Origin: Varanus komodoensis
Lineage: Eukaryota > Chordata > Lepidosauria > Squamata > Varanidae
Direction of reading: 5' to 3'
DNA length: 64,000 nucleotides
NCBI RefSeq assembly: GCF_004798865.1
Contig: NW_025335268.1
Span: forward strand, 89,460,748-89,524,747
The position numbers were made by a program, and so were the translations under genes. Shown here piece by piece: positions 20,511-32,303 of this stretch. Under the pieces are notes generated by a model. That model ran no database searches and was not told the DNA's origin. It was given only the letters and a program-made list of their open reading frames with translations. Numbering within the stretch: position 1 is the first letter of the stretch; each line of letters opens with the position of its first letter.

Positions 20511-22598
20511 GCTCAATGCAATGGTCCCATGCAAATTCAAAATGATTGTTCACCTGTTGCTATTTGAACCATAACTGGACATGACACCATGCTTTCTTCT
20601 TTGTTCAAAGAAGAAATACCAGACCAAGAGGACAAATAGTACATCTCGGTCAAAGATTATTTCTTGTGCAAAGCATAAACTTCACCTTTTCTGTCACACA
20701 GCACTTTAAGCAACTAACTTCAAAAGAATCACAGATTCGCCATGGGATTTTATAACCTGCAAGTCTTCTGCAGTTAATTGATAACTGCAAGAACCACCTG
20801 CCCCAGGGCGAGAATCTAAGGCAACAAGCTTCAGAATGAAAAACAGGCTTTCAATTCTCCATTCATCTTTAATCAAGTAGAAGGGAAATCCCCATAAATC
20901 CAGTTGGACTCAGTCACAAATTACTAAACCTAGTAACAAAATATATGAATGCTCTTATCTTGCCTTGGATGATTTCCAGTTTTTGTTGTTGTATCTTGGT
21001 TGTTCAGTAGCAATATTACAAGAGACTGCTAACCCCATTATTATCATAGGATTTCAGTAAAAATCCTTTATCTCTGTAAACCAAACAATTATAGTCATTA
21101 CCCTTTAATTCACATGCACTTTTTATTAGCTTGCCTCCTAGTTCTGGTAATAAAATAAAATGCAATTGTCAGACACTGCTTCAAACTATCTTTAAAGTGT
21201 CAATTTCCACCATCGTACAAGGAACAGATTATATAAGGAAGAGGAAGAATCAATGACTCAGCACTCAAGAGACACATCCTTGCTTGTTATTCCTGCTAAA
21301 TCATCTGTTTCATTCCCTTATGGGCAATACTTGCCAGTGTATGCAGATATATGTAAAGTGATTGCAATTCAGATTGCTAGAGGAGGGAATCTGAGGATAA
21401 AGTTAATTTGATATTGCTGATTTATGCAAGTGGGGGCTTTTGGGGGGAGGGAACCGTGCTGCATAATCAACTTATTTCCTCTCTTCTTGTTGTGCCATGT
21501 GTTAAAGCTTGATGTAAAATCAGTGGAATCCAGGCATGTGGTATGGATTTTGAAGTCTGAGATTAAAGTGGATAATTTGCTTGCAGCAGCTGCAGTCTCA
21601 AGAAGCCAAACAGGAAAAAAGAACTCCCATCCCAGGGAAAAAAAGGAAAAGAAACCACCCTGCAAATCTGAGCAATGTTCCTGTATGCGAAAAAGGAATC
21701 TTAAGCAAGCTGCTGTTCAATTTTTTTACACATTTAATACAAGTTAGGCTGTTTCATTTGCATCCAGTGCCTGATTTCAGAATAGGGGATTAGTGGTATC
21801 TTCAACAGATGTTTCTAATAAACTTCCTGAATATGATTTTCTCCCCAACAGGGATTAGAGGGACATAGAAGAGTCATCAGTTGTAAAATGGATTTGTCCG
21901 GATTACCTTTTATTGTTTATTTTTTATTGTTAAAGCAGCTATTTTGCTCTATTCTGGATAAGGCATTCCATTTTCTGCTCTGTAAGAATTTATATTGTCT
22001 GTGGATTTGCAAATATATGACCAGAGGAAAATCTCAATCTGTTTCTCCCTGTGCTGTTGGTATATTAATTAAAATCTACAGCAAAACTGTGTTTTTAAAG
22101 ACAGAGAACACATTTTAAAAGAAGGGAATTGTTTGAATGCTTCAGACAAGCACTTTCATCCTCAGATCTGGGCTTCATGGTCAAACAGTGCAGAAACTAT
22201 GAAGGCATAAGGGCCAGATATCACCAGTTTTGATGCTGGAGCACCTCTCATCCATGGCTGTATGTTGGTGGCTCCAATTTCTCTAGGGTGGTATATCCAG
22301 TATGATCTTTTAAGGAGCTACCTGTGGTGCTGAACCACAGCTTTGATATGGATTCAGCACTGTGGACAGCTCCTTCGACCTTCCACCAACCTCCATCCTG
22401 CAAATACTGTTGGGACCAAGCCTTGCTCTGTTGGCAAGGGTAAGTGTAAATTCCCATGAGCTCACAAACTTGCTGTTCCCTTCTTGACCTTCCTCTGCAC
22501 AAGTGCTCCAGGCTCAGTCACAGGTGAGCACAAGGGGCAGGTAATTCCTTCTTGGCTGAGAGTAGCACATGACCATGGAAGAGCAGCAAGAGGAGTCA
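20511..22598. other. Unassigned stretch
   Basis: AT-rich to 22.1 kb, then more GC-balanced. The frames of 98 and 107 codons at 21369-21747 lie on opposite strands of the same bases and have no domain. Confidence 0.5.
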
Positions 22599-22713
22599 GG
22601 CAAGGCAAGGCAAGGCAAGCTGTTTGCTGACAGAAGTGGTGTGATGCCAAGTCTGAGCCAGGAGGTGGAAGGAAATTGGCAAATGCCAGCTGGCTGGCTG
22701 GCTGGCTGGCTGA
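22599..22713. repeat. Two short tandem repeats
   Basis: A (GCAAG)n run at about 22599-22620 and a (GGCT)n run at about 22690-22713, 70 bp apart. The repeats keep local frames open, so the 93-codon frame across them is not evidence of a gene. Confidence 0.85.
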
Positions 22714-25700
22714 GGGGTTTTCTCTTTTCCCATGGAAGAGTACTTCACGCCTCCAGAAATTATCAGGGAGGAAGGAGAAGGAGTATGAAAAGCCATCCTC
22801 TTTCGTATAATGCTTCTGAGGGTGCAGAGAGAAGGAAACTGGGAGGTTGAACTTTACACTAATTGTCTGCTTTTAGATAGCACAGTAGCCAAGCAGCATG
22901 TTCAGTGAGACTTTTGATTTACAGCAGGCTGCTTTGGGGCTCTTTCATTCGGTGGGGCACAGTCAAAGAAAGCTCTATTTCTGAGGTCCAGGCAGTCAGC
23001 ACTGATCTCAGTTTGAGCATTATTCTCAGCAGGCAGGCCTTTTTCTGCCTTTCTCACTTTGTTGCTCACTCTAATTTAGAAGCCTATACTGAATTTTGAT
23101 TTCCCACATTATGCAGTTCTCATTGTATTTCATTAATGACTCGAATATTTTAGCACTCCTGTTTCCCTTTTGGGCTCTCTTCCACCAGGTTTGGATGGCT
23201 GCTGCTTCTCTCCCAGTTTGGAATATGGAGCGCTAAGCTGGGCCATTCACTGTTAGCAGCACTTCTGGTCCAGTTTCTCTCTCTTCAGGTATACTATAGT
23301 CACCCAGTTCTTGGGCAGTGCCAGCAGTGGCATGCCTGCTAATCACAGGCTGCTTCATGTGAGTTCTGCTCTCTCAATATGGGGGAAATTACCGATATTT
23401 TGGACATTAGTTTGTGATTCAACTTGATCACTGGGATAGTTATGCAATGGGTTAAGGTTTAGTCTAAATTACCCTTCAGGGTTCCCTTACAGTCCAGTAC
23501 CTCAAGAGATTCAGGAACCTTTCCAACTGTGTAAATCTTGGCTCTTAAGATTTATGTAATTGGATGCCCTAAGGTTGTTTAGTTTTATTTCACATATTTT
23601 ATGCTTTTCAAACTGATGTCTCTCAATACCTGACAGGAGATAGTGAATAGCTGGTAACATTCGGGTGATGTCAATGAGAGCTAGGAAAGCTCATGAAGGC
23701 TTAAGTGATGGGCAGAGTTGATTCATTTTTCCTCCCACCATTAAACGAGGGGAGAGGTGAGGGATGCTTCAGTAGTAGGAAGCCAGTCCTTGCTGGAAGT
23801 GAGGCTGAAAAGGAGGCAGAGAGCTGCCCTCGCAGTTAATGCTATGGTACTATGATTTCCCCTAGGCATCTAACAGGGAACAGGAATGTTGTCAATGCTC
23901 ATCTTATGCTCAGCCTGTATATCTGTGCAAATAAGCCTTATTTTGCAGAAATGGCATAAATCTACAGTGATCTCCTTCCACAGAAATTGAATGCTTGATA
24001 GGCACTGGCACTTTAGCAATTTCTCATTACTTAGAACTGGTAAACATGTGCATAACAATATTTCCAAATCCTCTTTCCCCATCTGGGTTTTCTTCTGTCA
24101 GGTTTTGGGTGGCTTGGCAGGTCTTCCCATTTGGGGTACATTATGATCACAGTGCCAGAGAGTGGCATTCTTGGTGCAGACTGATTTATTGGAGCTCTGT
24201 GCTCTCTGTTTGGGGGACATTATGGTAATCTTTGAGCACTCTGTCTAAGCAGGTTTTTACACGTGGTGTAATATATTAAAATTTCTGTCTTAGAGCTGAG
24301 GATAAATCATTACCAGATGGGGGGGGGCAGGCGCAAGCAAGACTGGAGGAGATAGGAGGTGCATTCCACTGGAAAAGAAAGTTGGGGGTCTTTCACTGCT
24401 ATCACATGTGCCATAAACAACTTTCCCATGGAGGATGGACCGGTAGCAGGGAAGATTGTGCCAAGGTTTCTCTACTACAGGATCCCAAATGTAGTTTTGT
24501 TCTCCCTAGTCCAAGAAGGGAAGACCTGTCACATGGGCCTGGAGAACTTTACTGAACTTACTGTGAGTCTTTGAGGAACAGGTAGGCCTTGTACCTATAG
24601 CTGCAGCACAGCAGATAACCAGATCACAACAGCTTTAAGTATAAAGGGCTGCCGGCTTCAGTCTCACAGCTCTATGTACGTGACTCACTTAGGGGCCAAA
24701 AGAGTTTCTTTCCCTGCCACTGAGCCCCAGAGCTGTGGAAGACAAGGTGCAGGAATCTTCTTTCGTATTTTGGCATCCCTGGAATCTCACCAGTGCCTCT
24801 ATGCCCCACCACATTGCGGCTGACCTATATAAGCCAGTCACTTAGCCATAGTGAGGCACAACCTCAACAGGATTGCAGGCACTGACCAAAAAACAAGTGT
24901 GCCATGGGGAGGCAAGCAGAGGCTTTATGCAACCAACACTCTACCCATTGGCATGATGTGCAGCTGTTCTCCAGGGTGTTGTGTGTTCACTCCTTGCAGG
25001 GGAGTCTGTAAGTGATGATTCTGCCTTAAGCTGTAGACAGAGGCCTAAAGACCCATGAAGGAAGATCCCATGCTTTATGTAGGAGTGTATGAATATTTCA
25101 TTTCAGTTCATACATCACTCATAGATGCCCAGAGCAAGAGTACTTGCTCTATGAAAATCTTTGCAAATTCCCAAATGTGCATCTTCAAAGTGTGAAACTT
25201 GTCCCATCCAAACAATCTCCAGAGCAGGTCATAAATCAAAATGTGAGTGAGCCAAACCATACTAGTTTGTGACAAACCTCACTGTAACCTGACTCTCCTC
25301 TCTTCAGTGGACTCCTTCTCATGCTTGGTGCTAGCCTAGGAAGCCAGCTGAGCTGAGAGAAAACTCAAGAATGCTCACAGAACTCCAGTTGTGCAACTGG
25401 AAACCTTCCATAGCATATGCAGCACAGACAAAGGCTGAAAATCTTTCCAGTGTGCAACATTCACACTGGCTGGCTTCCTGGCAGGTGCCTGCACAAACAC
25501 CCTGCAAGCTGGGTGCGAAGCTGGGCTGATGGCCATGAGAGAGCCAAATGGGTTTCTCACGTATCTCTAAACCAAATATTGAAATAAAGTTCAGAGAACT
25601 TCAGCAAACTCATACATCCATAGTTTCCCCAACCCTAACTTCAGCAGAAGCCTGCAGGATCATTTCCATCAGCAGTTCAAAATCTGACCCTATAGGGAGG

Positions 25701-25875
25701 AGACACAACATATAAAGTCATTTTCTCTGGATTTGCCCAGAAGTAGAGCTTGGCACTTCCATGTGAAAGGTGAAAGGAATGATGGGGCCTGTTTATTCAA
25801 TTAACACAACACAAACAACTTGCTCTGGGAATTTTAAACATTCCTGAAAGGTACTGCTGAGCTAACAGGACAAAC

Positions 25876-25878
<3 letters not shown>
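22714..25878. other. Unassigned, contains a diverged direct repeat
   Basis: About 23165-23410 and 24075-24240 share a series of words in the same order: cttccaccaggttt / cttctgtcaggttt, atactatagtcac / acattatgatcac, cagtgccag, agtggca, tctgctctct / ctgtgctctct, and tgggggaaatta / tgggggacatta. The pair may be two copies of an unnamed repeat. A G run sits at 24320-24328. No gene is recognised. Confidence 0.35.

Positions 25879-25923
<45 letters not shown>
25879..25923. repeat. (TC)n microsatellite
   Basis: An uninterrupted tc run of 45 bp ending at the assembly gap. Its true length is unknown. Confidence 0.97.
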
Positions 25924-26023
25924 NNNNNNNNNNNNNNNNNNNNNNNNNNNNNNNNNNNNNNNNNNNNNNNNNNNNNNNNNNNNNNNNNNNNNNNNNNNNN
26001 NNNNNNNNNNNNNNNNNNNNNNN
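25924..26023. other. Assembly gap of 100 N
   Basis: Exactly 100 unknown bases, a customary placeholder size. The real gap length between the microsatellite and the following SINE is not given. Confidence 0.98.
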
Positions 26024-26222
26024 AAAGGGCTCAAGGCAGCTTACATCATTCTCCTCCTCCATCTTATCCCCACAACAACAACTCTGTGAGGTAGGTTGGG
26101 CTGAGAGTCTGTGACTGGCCCAAAGTCACCCAGTTGGCTCCATGGCCAAGTGGGGACTAGAACCCAGATTGTCTGAGTCCCAGTCTCATGCTCTTAACCA
26201 CTACACCACACTGGCTCTCAAC
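26024..26222 (-). mobile_element. Sauria-type SINE, minus strand
   Basis: Reads as the complement of the copy at 8.5 kb: gggctcaaggcagcttacatcattctcctcctccatcttatcccc, then gtgaggtaggttgggctgagag, then cccagttggctccatgg. It ends with the full tRNA-like head (aacccagattgtctgagtcccag...gctcttaaccactacaccacactggctctc). It therefore keeps the A-box region that the 8.5-kb copy lost. The tail lies in the gap. Confidence 0.92.
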
Positions 26223-26423
26223 TGAACAATGTTGCTGGAAGGTTGCACTATCAGCCAGGCATATAGTGAAATCATTGCACAATGAGTTCATAAGACTCTG
26301 CAGGAGTTTGCCCAGCTTACCTTCTTATCATGCCAATTTTGTTCTTGAATTAGTGTTCAGTCCCTGATCCTAGCAATACATAGCCATCAAGTGAAGCTGC
26401 TCCCCCGGCCTTCATCCACTTAT

Positions 26424-26656
26424 TCAATTATTAGATTTTATTTCTATTCCACCTTTTCTTTTTTTAAAGAACTCAAAGCAGCTTACCCCATTCTTCTCCT
26501 CCTGCTCTCAATCTTATCCCCGCTAAAAGCAACCCTGTGAGGTAGGTTGGGCTGAGAGCTGTGACTTGCCCAAAGTCACCCAGTTGAGTGAGGAGTAAAA
26601 CCCTGATCACTGGAGTCCCAGTCCCATGTTCTGAACCAGTACACCACCCTGGCTCT
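26424..26656 (-). mobile_element. Sauria-type SINE, minus strand, complete
   Basis: Tail complement attattagattttatttctattccacc at the low end, body ctcaaagcagcttaccccattcttctcctcctg...gtgaggtaggttgggctgagagc, and head ccctgatcactggagtcccagtcccatgttctgaaccagtacaccaccctggctctg. It lies 200 bp from the previous copy on the same strand. The two differ enough to be separate insertions. Confidence 0.92.
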
Positions 26657-28471
26657 GTAATAATTGGCATTGCCCTTCGCTCAAAGGAAAGTTTAGACTC
26701 TTTCAGAAGCTTCTTAGAAAAAGCTCAAACCATTTTTTCCAAATTTACAGTTTCTCATTGCCAGTCTTCTTCACCAGCCCCAGATTTTCTGAATCTTACC
26801 TATTTCAAGGCAGGTGCTCAATAGCAGGAAGGGATTTGGCAGTAGCGGAGTCTCATCTATCAGGCTTGGATACTGATGCAGCGTATTCTTTGCCTCTGGA
26901 GACCTTAGGGAACGGATTAAGCTAGAGACCATGGGAAACTCAATTTCCCAGGCTCACTGATAGAAACGGGTTCTTCCAAGTTGCAGAAAAAGTGCTGTAT
27001 GGCTAAAGCAATTGCTGGAGCACATTAAGCCATTACAAACTAGGTGGGAATTTTAGGATGATTTGGCTTGGCTCATAATGGCTCATTGTTTCCATCTGTT
27101 CCTAGCCCAATTCTCACTTGCAGTTCCCTCACTACTGCTGCATACAGAAGGAGGACATAGTGGAAGCTAGCTGTGAAATGTCTCAGATATATGGCATACC
27201 TTGTTTTTGGCTGATCTTAAACATTGCTCTTCAATTTCACACCTGCCCAGTAATACTCTTACAAATCCAATTCCTTTTATTTCTGAGGTGAAAAAAAATA
27301 AAACCCAGCTTGGGAGGAGATGCTTGAAATGCTGAATGCTAAGATATGGATAAAAGAGAGATGTGTGTGTTCTTTTCCTTTGATATTTCTTCCTTCTCTT
27401 CACTTAGGCAGTAGCAGTTTGGGGCTTTCGTCTATAGCAACAAATGTGAAATATTTATGACATTGCTTCTTTTCAAGTCCAACATCATTCATGTTTGGAA
27501 ATTTTATATGATGAGAGAAGCAAAATATCTTCATTATGCAGACACATATATCATTTGCAGTCCAAATGAACTAGTAGTGAAGAGCAAGAGGAGAGGTTTG
27601 GGAAGTCTTAGAAGTCATTTTTCCTCATTTTGTTTTCTAGGAGGAAAATGCAATATTTTAAAAGGGATGAACTCGGCAAATTTATACAACAGGTCAGAGC
27701 CAGCCTCCCTGTTTTAAAATATTCATGAAGCAAACTGATAATTCCCCCAGTGAAAGTGAGAAACATGTTCCCTAATATTCCTTTTCATGCTTTGCAGAAA
27801 CCTTTTATACTTTTTTGTTTCTGTCTTTTTGAAAAGCTTGTGTACTTTGGAGTGGAGGGCTTGCAATATTCGGGGACATGGAATTCAGATGGGCCAGAGA
27901 TGAGCACAACTATGAAGCAGAAACAGGAGGCATCATCTGTGCTGCTTCACTGTTGCCCCATTCCTAAAATCCCTAAGTTGGTTTTCCATAAAATTATCTT
28001 TGCAATTAAAACATTTGAGAGTAAACTTGATTAGTAAATGTATTACTATTGTTTCAATGAATTATACTGTCAAATTTAATATCTAAAGTGTAACTTTATA
28101 AGCAAGCAAAGCCATTCACATTGCATTTGAGGGTCCTATTTTATGTCTGACTACAGAGAACTTCATAGGCAGTAATCCTATGGCCCATGAGCTGTGTCCT
28201 AGGAGCCTTAGGATGTAATCAGTCTCCTCTTTGAGACTGGAGCAGGTCAAGCTCTGATTCCCAATAAGAAAACCAGATTGTGGGTTCTCACCCCATGACT
28301 CTCTGAGCCATCATGCAAATGGAAACCTTTCTCAATGTTAAATTGTTTTATTTTCCCCATTTTGGTAGGAGGGGGAAATATAAAACTTCCTCTCAGGAAA
28401 GAAAAAGGTATAGTTGATTGTGATGATGTTGTTTTCCTGATTTTCTCCAGGTTTCTTCCAGGGCTGCACAC
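26657..28471. other. Unassigned stretch
   Basis: AT-rich. The frames at 27457-27717 (86 codons) and 27750-28034 (94 codons) have no domain or splice context that would support an exon. Confidence 0.5.
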
Positions 28472-28562
28472 TTTATTTATTTATTCCATTTTTGTGCTGC
28501 CCAATAGCCAAAGGCTTTCTGGGCATTTTACAAGTGAAAAACATAAACAAGAAAGACAAAAA

Positions 28563-29488
28563 CCCATAGAAACATAGAAGCAGAGTGAGTCAGAAGGGGC
28601 CTCCCGGGCCATCTAGTCTGACTCCCGGCTCCAGCCAGCTCCGCTCATGACATGCCCACCATGTGCACATCCAGCCTATCTTTGAACACCCTCACCGATG
28701 GGGCCTCAACGACCTCTTGTGGAAGCCCATTCCACACCCTCGGGGTCCTGACTGTCAGGAAGTGCTTCCTGGCATCTAAATGGAACCTTGGTTCCCTGAG
28801 CTTTGCTCCGTTGAAACGCATCCTGCCTTCCTCTGCAGGGGAGAACAGGTCTCTACCTACCTCCGTGCAACATCCTCTCACATACAGTACCTGTATGTCA
28901 CCAACATATCCCCTCTGAGTCTCCTCTTCTCCAGGCCTAAGAGACCCAATTCCCTCAGTCTCACCTCATATGGCATCCCCTGCAAACCAGCCACCAACCT
29001 TGTGGCCGTATGCTGTACTGACTCTAACCTGGCTATATCCTTCCTGTAATGAGGGCCCAAAACTGAACACAATATCCCAGTTGCGGGCACACCAGAGTCA
29101 TATAGAGTGGTAGTAATACCATTCTCAATCTAGATGCCACACTTCTGGCAATGCAACCAAGGGTGGTGTTTGCCCTCTTAACCACCGCATCACACTGCTT
29201 ACTCATGGTTAGCCTGTAGTCAACCAGCACCCCGAGGTCCCTTTCACAAGTGCTGCTCTCCAGCCACTTGTCCCCTAACCTGTACTTATGACACCTATTC
29301 CTATGGCCCAAGTGCAAGACCTTGCACTTATCCACATGGAAGGCCATCCTGTGGTCTCCTGCCCACTTCCACAGTCTGTCCAAATCCTTTTGGATCTGGA
29401 GTGCCTGCTCCTCAGTTGTGGCCACTGCCTCAGTTTTAGTATCGTCTGCAAATTTGAGTAGCAGACTGTTCACCCCTTCTTCCACAGG
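28563..29488 (-). mobile_element. CR1 LINE 3' part nested in L2
   Basis: A 926-bp minus-strand CR1. The 3' terminus is at the low end (complement of ...tcactctgcttctatgtttctat). The 3' UTR and ORF2 C-terminus follow, up to the reverse transcriptase FADD motif. It is 5' truncated. No target duplication is visible, as is usual for CR1. The 3' 290 bp closely match the plus-strand CR1 piece at 41.7-42.0 kb, so both belong to one subfamily. Confidence 0.9.
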
Positions 29489-29500
29489 AAACAATAAAAC
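28645..29500 (-). pseudogene. CR1 ORF2 remnant (reverse transcriptase C-terminal half)
   Basis: Coding similarity lies in three minus-strand frames. The first runs from about 29488 to 29033: EEGVNSLLLKFADDTKTEAV, then QIQKDLDRLWKWAGDHRMAFHVDKCKVLHLG, then LVDYRLTMSKQCDAVVKRANTTLGCIARS. The second (28878-29090) reads ARLESVQHTATRLVAGLQ, then RLRELGLLGLEKRRLRGDM. The third (28645-28881) reads FHLDARKHFLTVRTPRVWNGLPQEVVEAPSVRVFKDRLDV. FADD holds the catalytic aspartates of RT motif C. The polymerase motifs upstream of it are missing through truncation. Frame changes near 29050 and 28880 disable the rest. Confidence 0.9.
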
Positions 29501-29765
29501 AATAGAACAATAAAACCAATGCAAGCACAAATTGCTACAGAGATGAAGCGGCAGTACTGAATAAAATGCACTATTAAAAATAAGATTAAAAAGTTACCTG
29601 TTAAAATCCTGGGAATATAAAAAGTTTTTCACCTGGTACTGAAAAGAATAGAGGGCAGGTGCCAGGCATACCTCTTTGGGGAGCTCATTCCATACATTTT
29701 GAAGTAGGCATCATTGAACATACATTCTAAGGTGACCACTTCCACTGACATCATTGAAAGAAGAA

Positions 29766-30692
29766 AGCAACATCAGAAAAAGAGGACAGGGATTTATTTA
29801 AAATGTGCATGTGTTGGTTGATATGCAACATTTTCTATACTTATGGAGAAATGCTTCTTACTCCAGTGGTGGAGACCGACCAAGTGCAAGGTCCAGCCTT
29901 TCACTGAATGGTTCTTTATCTTGAAACTGGATTTAGGCTAGAAACATCTTCAGATAGAAGAATGACTTCTCTAAAATCACACACTTGGCCAAGCTAATTC
30001 ACAGGCAAAAGCTTCCTCAACGTTTGTGCTTTCTCTCTGAATGGCTGTCAACCCACAAAATACTAGGGTAAAGCTGGTGAAGAATTACTTTGAACAAAAC
30101 CCATCCAGATGGAAGAATTAGGGAATAGATGCAGGTTCCTAAAATGGTAGGGAAAGCTCTACAAGAACAAGATTTCCCAAGGAAACACAATATTGTTTAA
30201 ACAGTGGACAGAGCCCAACTGAATTCTCAGGAATTGCTGCTGGCCTGGAAAATATCCAAGATGTGGCCCTCATCCAAGAACTATCACAAATTTAAAAGGA
30301 GAGTGCTACAGCTTGGAGTGGCCCCTTCTGGTACTACCAACTGGTATTTTCCTTGAGCTAAAAATGGCAGCACTTTCAAAAACTGGTAGAAACTTCCAGG
30401 AAACATGATTAATGCTTTGTGATCAGTATGCTCGTGACTCTGAGAGTAAAGGCACATCCTGATGAGGCTTGTGTTGTGCACTCATCCTGCCTCGTTCATG
30501 GAATTTTAGTGGGAGGAAAGGACATATGATGCTGTCTTCTGTAGTCCTCCCATGGTTTCCCATTGCTTCTGCTGCCTTTTTTTCTCACCACTGAACATTC
30601 AGTAAGCAGGAAAGATGCCATGCACCTGCATTCTGGCAAGGCTCAGGTGTGCACAAGAGAGACCACCCATTTTGGCATGACCACCCATTCAG
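29766..30692. other. Unassigned spacer
   Basis: No repeat family recognised. A 65-codon minus frame at 30284-30481 carries no motif. Confidence 0.5.
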
Positions 30693-31180
30693 ATGTGTGC
30701 AGGGGAGGCTGCCTATCCTGGCAGGACTGACTACTCAGACTCTAATAATGTGATGGTTGTTGAAATGGTCCCAGCCTCAGCTGCAGTCCGAGGCCCTGGG
30801 CACCCATTTGTGCTTGCTATGCAGGAGTTTCGTTCCAGGGCAGCCGAGTGGGCCAGTCAACCTGCCTGTGGGAAAGAGCAACATCTGGAGGGAGGAGATT
30901 TAGAGACAGGGAGTCTATTGGCTTGGGAATGCCTGCCGCCTGAGGAGGTGGACCCAACAGTCCATTGTCAAAGTTGTAGGGTGCTTCAGTTGGAGTCTCT
31001 GAGGGAAGAACACAGGTGTGTCCAGCTACACAGGGCTCCGCCCCCTGAGGACAGATGTAGAAGGGTTCATAAGGAAAGCTTTGGGTGAAGAATGTCAGTA
31101 GGGGTTCGACATTTCTCTTTGTGTATGCTCAGATACATGCATGTAAAATAAAGAAGTGCTGGTGAGACTATTACTGCAGG
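30693..31180 (+). other. Unassigned 131-codon frame with LTR-like 3' flank
   Basis: A plus-strand open frame (30693-31088) in locally GC-richer DNA, beginning MCAGEAAYPGRTDYS and ending in an arginine-rich part (REEHRCVQLHRAPPPEDRCRR). The arginine- and proline-rich ending resembles what I have seen in unnamed squamate repeats, and the DNA after the stop holds ataaggaaagc and an aataaa signal (31148-31153). It could be part of a virus-like element fossil or simply chance. It is not proposed as a host gene. Confidence 0.2.
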
Positions 31181-31414
31181 GGGGGAGGAGTCCAGCTCAT
31201 GAAAGAAGGACAGAATAGTTGTACAACATCTTTTGAAGCACTCACTCTTTTGTTCCTGCACATTGGATTGGAGAGGGAAGTGGCAGGGTGCATTAAAGAT
31301 TTGGTGTGCTGCTTTCTTCTGCCTCCCCATCCTCATGAGAAAGAGACTGAATTGGGTTGCTGTAGGAAGATGCATTTGGCTGTGGGAGGCCAATTCAATC
31401 TAGTCCCAGTTTTG
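31181..31414. other. Unassigned spacer
   Basis: A 108-codon minus frame and an 85-codon plus frame overlap here, neither with a motif. Confidence 0.45.
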
Positions 31415-31533
31415 ATGCAACCTCCCCAGATGTTTCTTAACTGCAGATGTGTTTAATAACAATTCCTATCATTCCCAGGCAGCATTGCCATAGTGGTAGT
31501 TGTACTCCAACACATCTGGAGCGTGCCAGCTTT
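31415..31533. mobile_element. Fold-back MITE (acaattcccatcat family), copy 1
   Basis: An imperfect palindrome of about 115 bp: left arm cagatgtgtttaataacaattcctatcattccc, right arm gtggtagttgtactccaacacatctggag. The family consensus I recall pairs gactacaactcccatcat with atgatgggagttgtagtcc around a short centre, flanked by ccagatgt/acatctgg. Diverged; no clear target duplication. Confidence 0.7.
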
Positions 31534-32303
31534 TGTTTTAATTTTAACAGTGTTCTATGTAAAAAGGTTATTTTTTGGCCACTGTGGATATTAATGCATG
31601 CTAGGAGAAGGGGTGAGGTATTTCAAATTCCCTAATGCCAATATCTAATTTTGAGCTGACCATTCAGTGTAGAGCCAGGTGAAAACCTCAGAATTCCTAG
31701 GCTCCTGGGATCTCATCAGCCCTGCTAAAACTTGCTTGAAGCTGACTTGATTCAGATGGGAGAGAAGTTTAAAATAGAAATTGAGCTTCTACTTTCAAAT
31801 GACTAGTGTAGGCATTGGAGTTCAGAGATGGCCCAAGGTTTGTTTGGTTTTGCTACTCTAGCTGAATTAAAATTTCACCTCCGTGCTGTGGCATATGCTG
31901 ATAAGTATTAGAAAAGCACATTAACAGAGCAATCTTATGGGGCTGCAGGAGAAGAAACTTTGGTGGAAGAACCCCATTATCCTTTTTTTTTTAATTATTG
32001 TTATTTTTGGCCAGTTTTTCAATCCCTCCTATTGATTCAAATTGGAAGGACATGGACTGCACTAGCTCCAAGGCTGACATGGTCCCCCACAAGCATCATT
32101 CTAAGGGCTGCCTGCAGGCTGTGGGGGTTGAATCCAGTAAGTTCAAAGTCTCCTCTTCCCCATCCCTCACACGCACATCAGAGTCGCTCCCCTTTTACTC
32201 TTACTGACATTGGAACAGTCACAGTGGTGGTGCTTTCTGCTGCTGGTAGTGAGAATACTTCTGCAATGGGCCTTCTTCCTGGAGGATGGCCCTCCCACTG
32301 TGC
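31534..32303. other. Unassigned spacer
   Basis: A T run at 31982-31993. The 139-codon frame 31960-32379 runs into the next element and has no domain. Confidence 0.45.

Larger units (their letters stand above)
28472..29765 (-). mobile_element. L2-type LINE 3' end, split by a CR1
   Basis: The low part (28472-28562) is the tail complement tttatttatttattcc plus tttgtgctgcccaatagccaaaggctttctgggca. The high part (29489-29765) continues the 3' UTR (aacaataaaaccaatgcaagc) into the complement of the ORF2 end (ggtgccaggcatacctctttggggagctcattccata), matching 47.7 kb. A CR1 occupies 28563-29488. Confidence 0.85.

Noticed and set aside
28652-29049. Plus-strand frames of 88 and 89 codons
   Set aside because: Antisense to CR1 ORF2; the same antisense wording (EPWFPELCS) appears at 41600-41893 over the other CR1 piece, confirming a shadow of the repeat.
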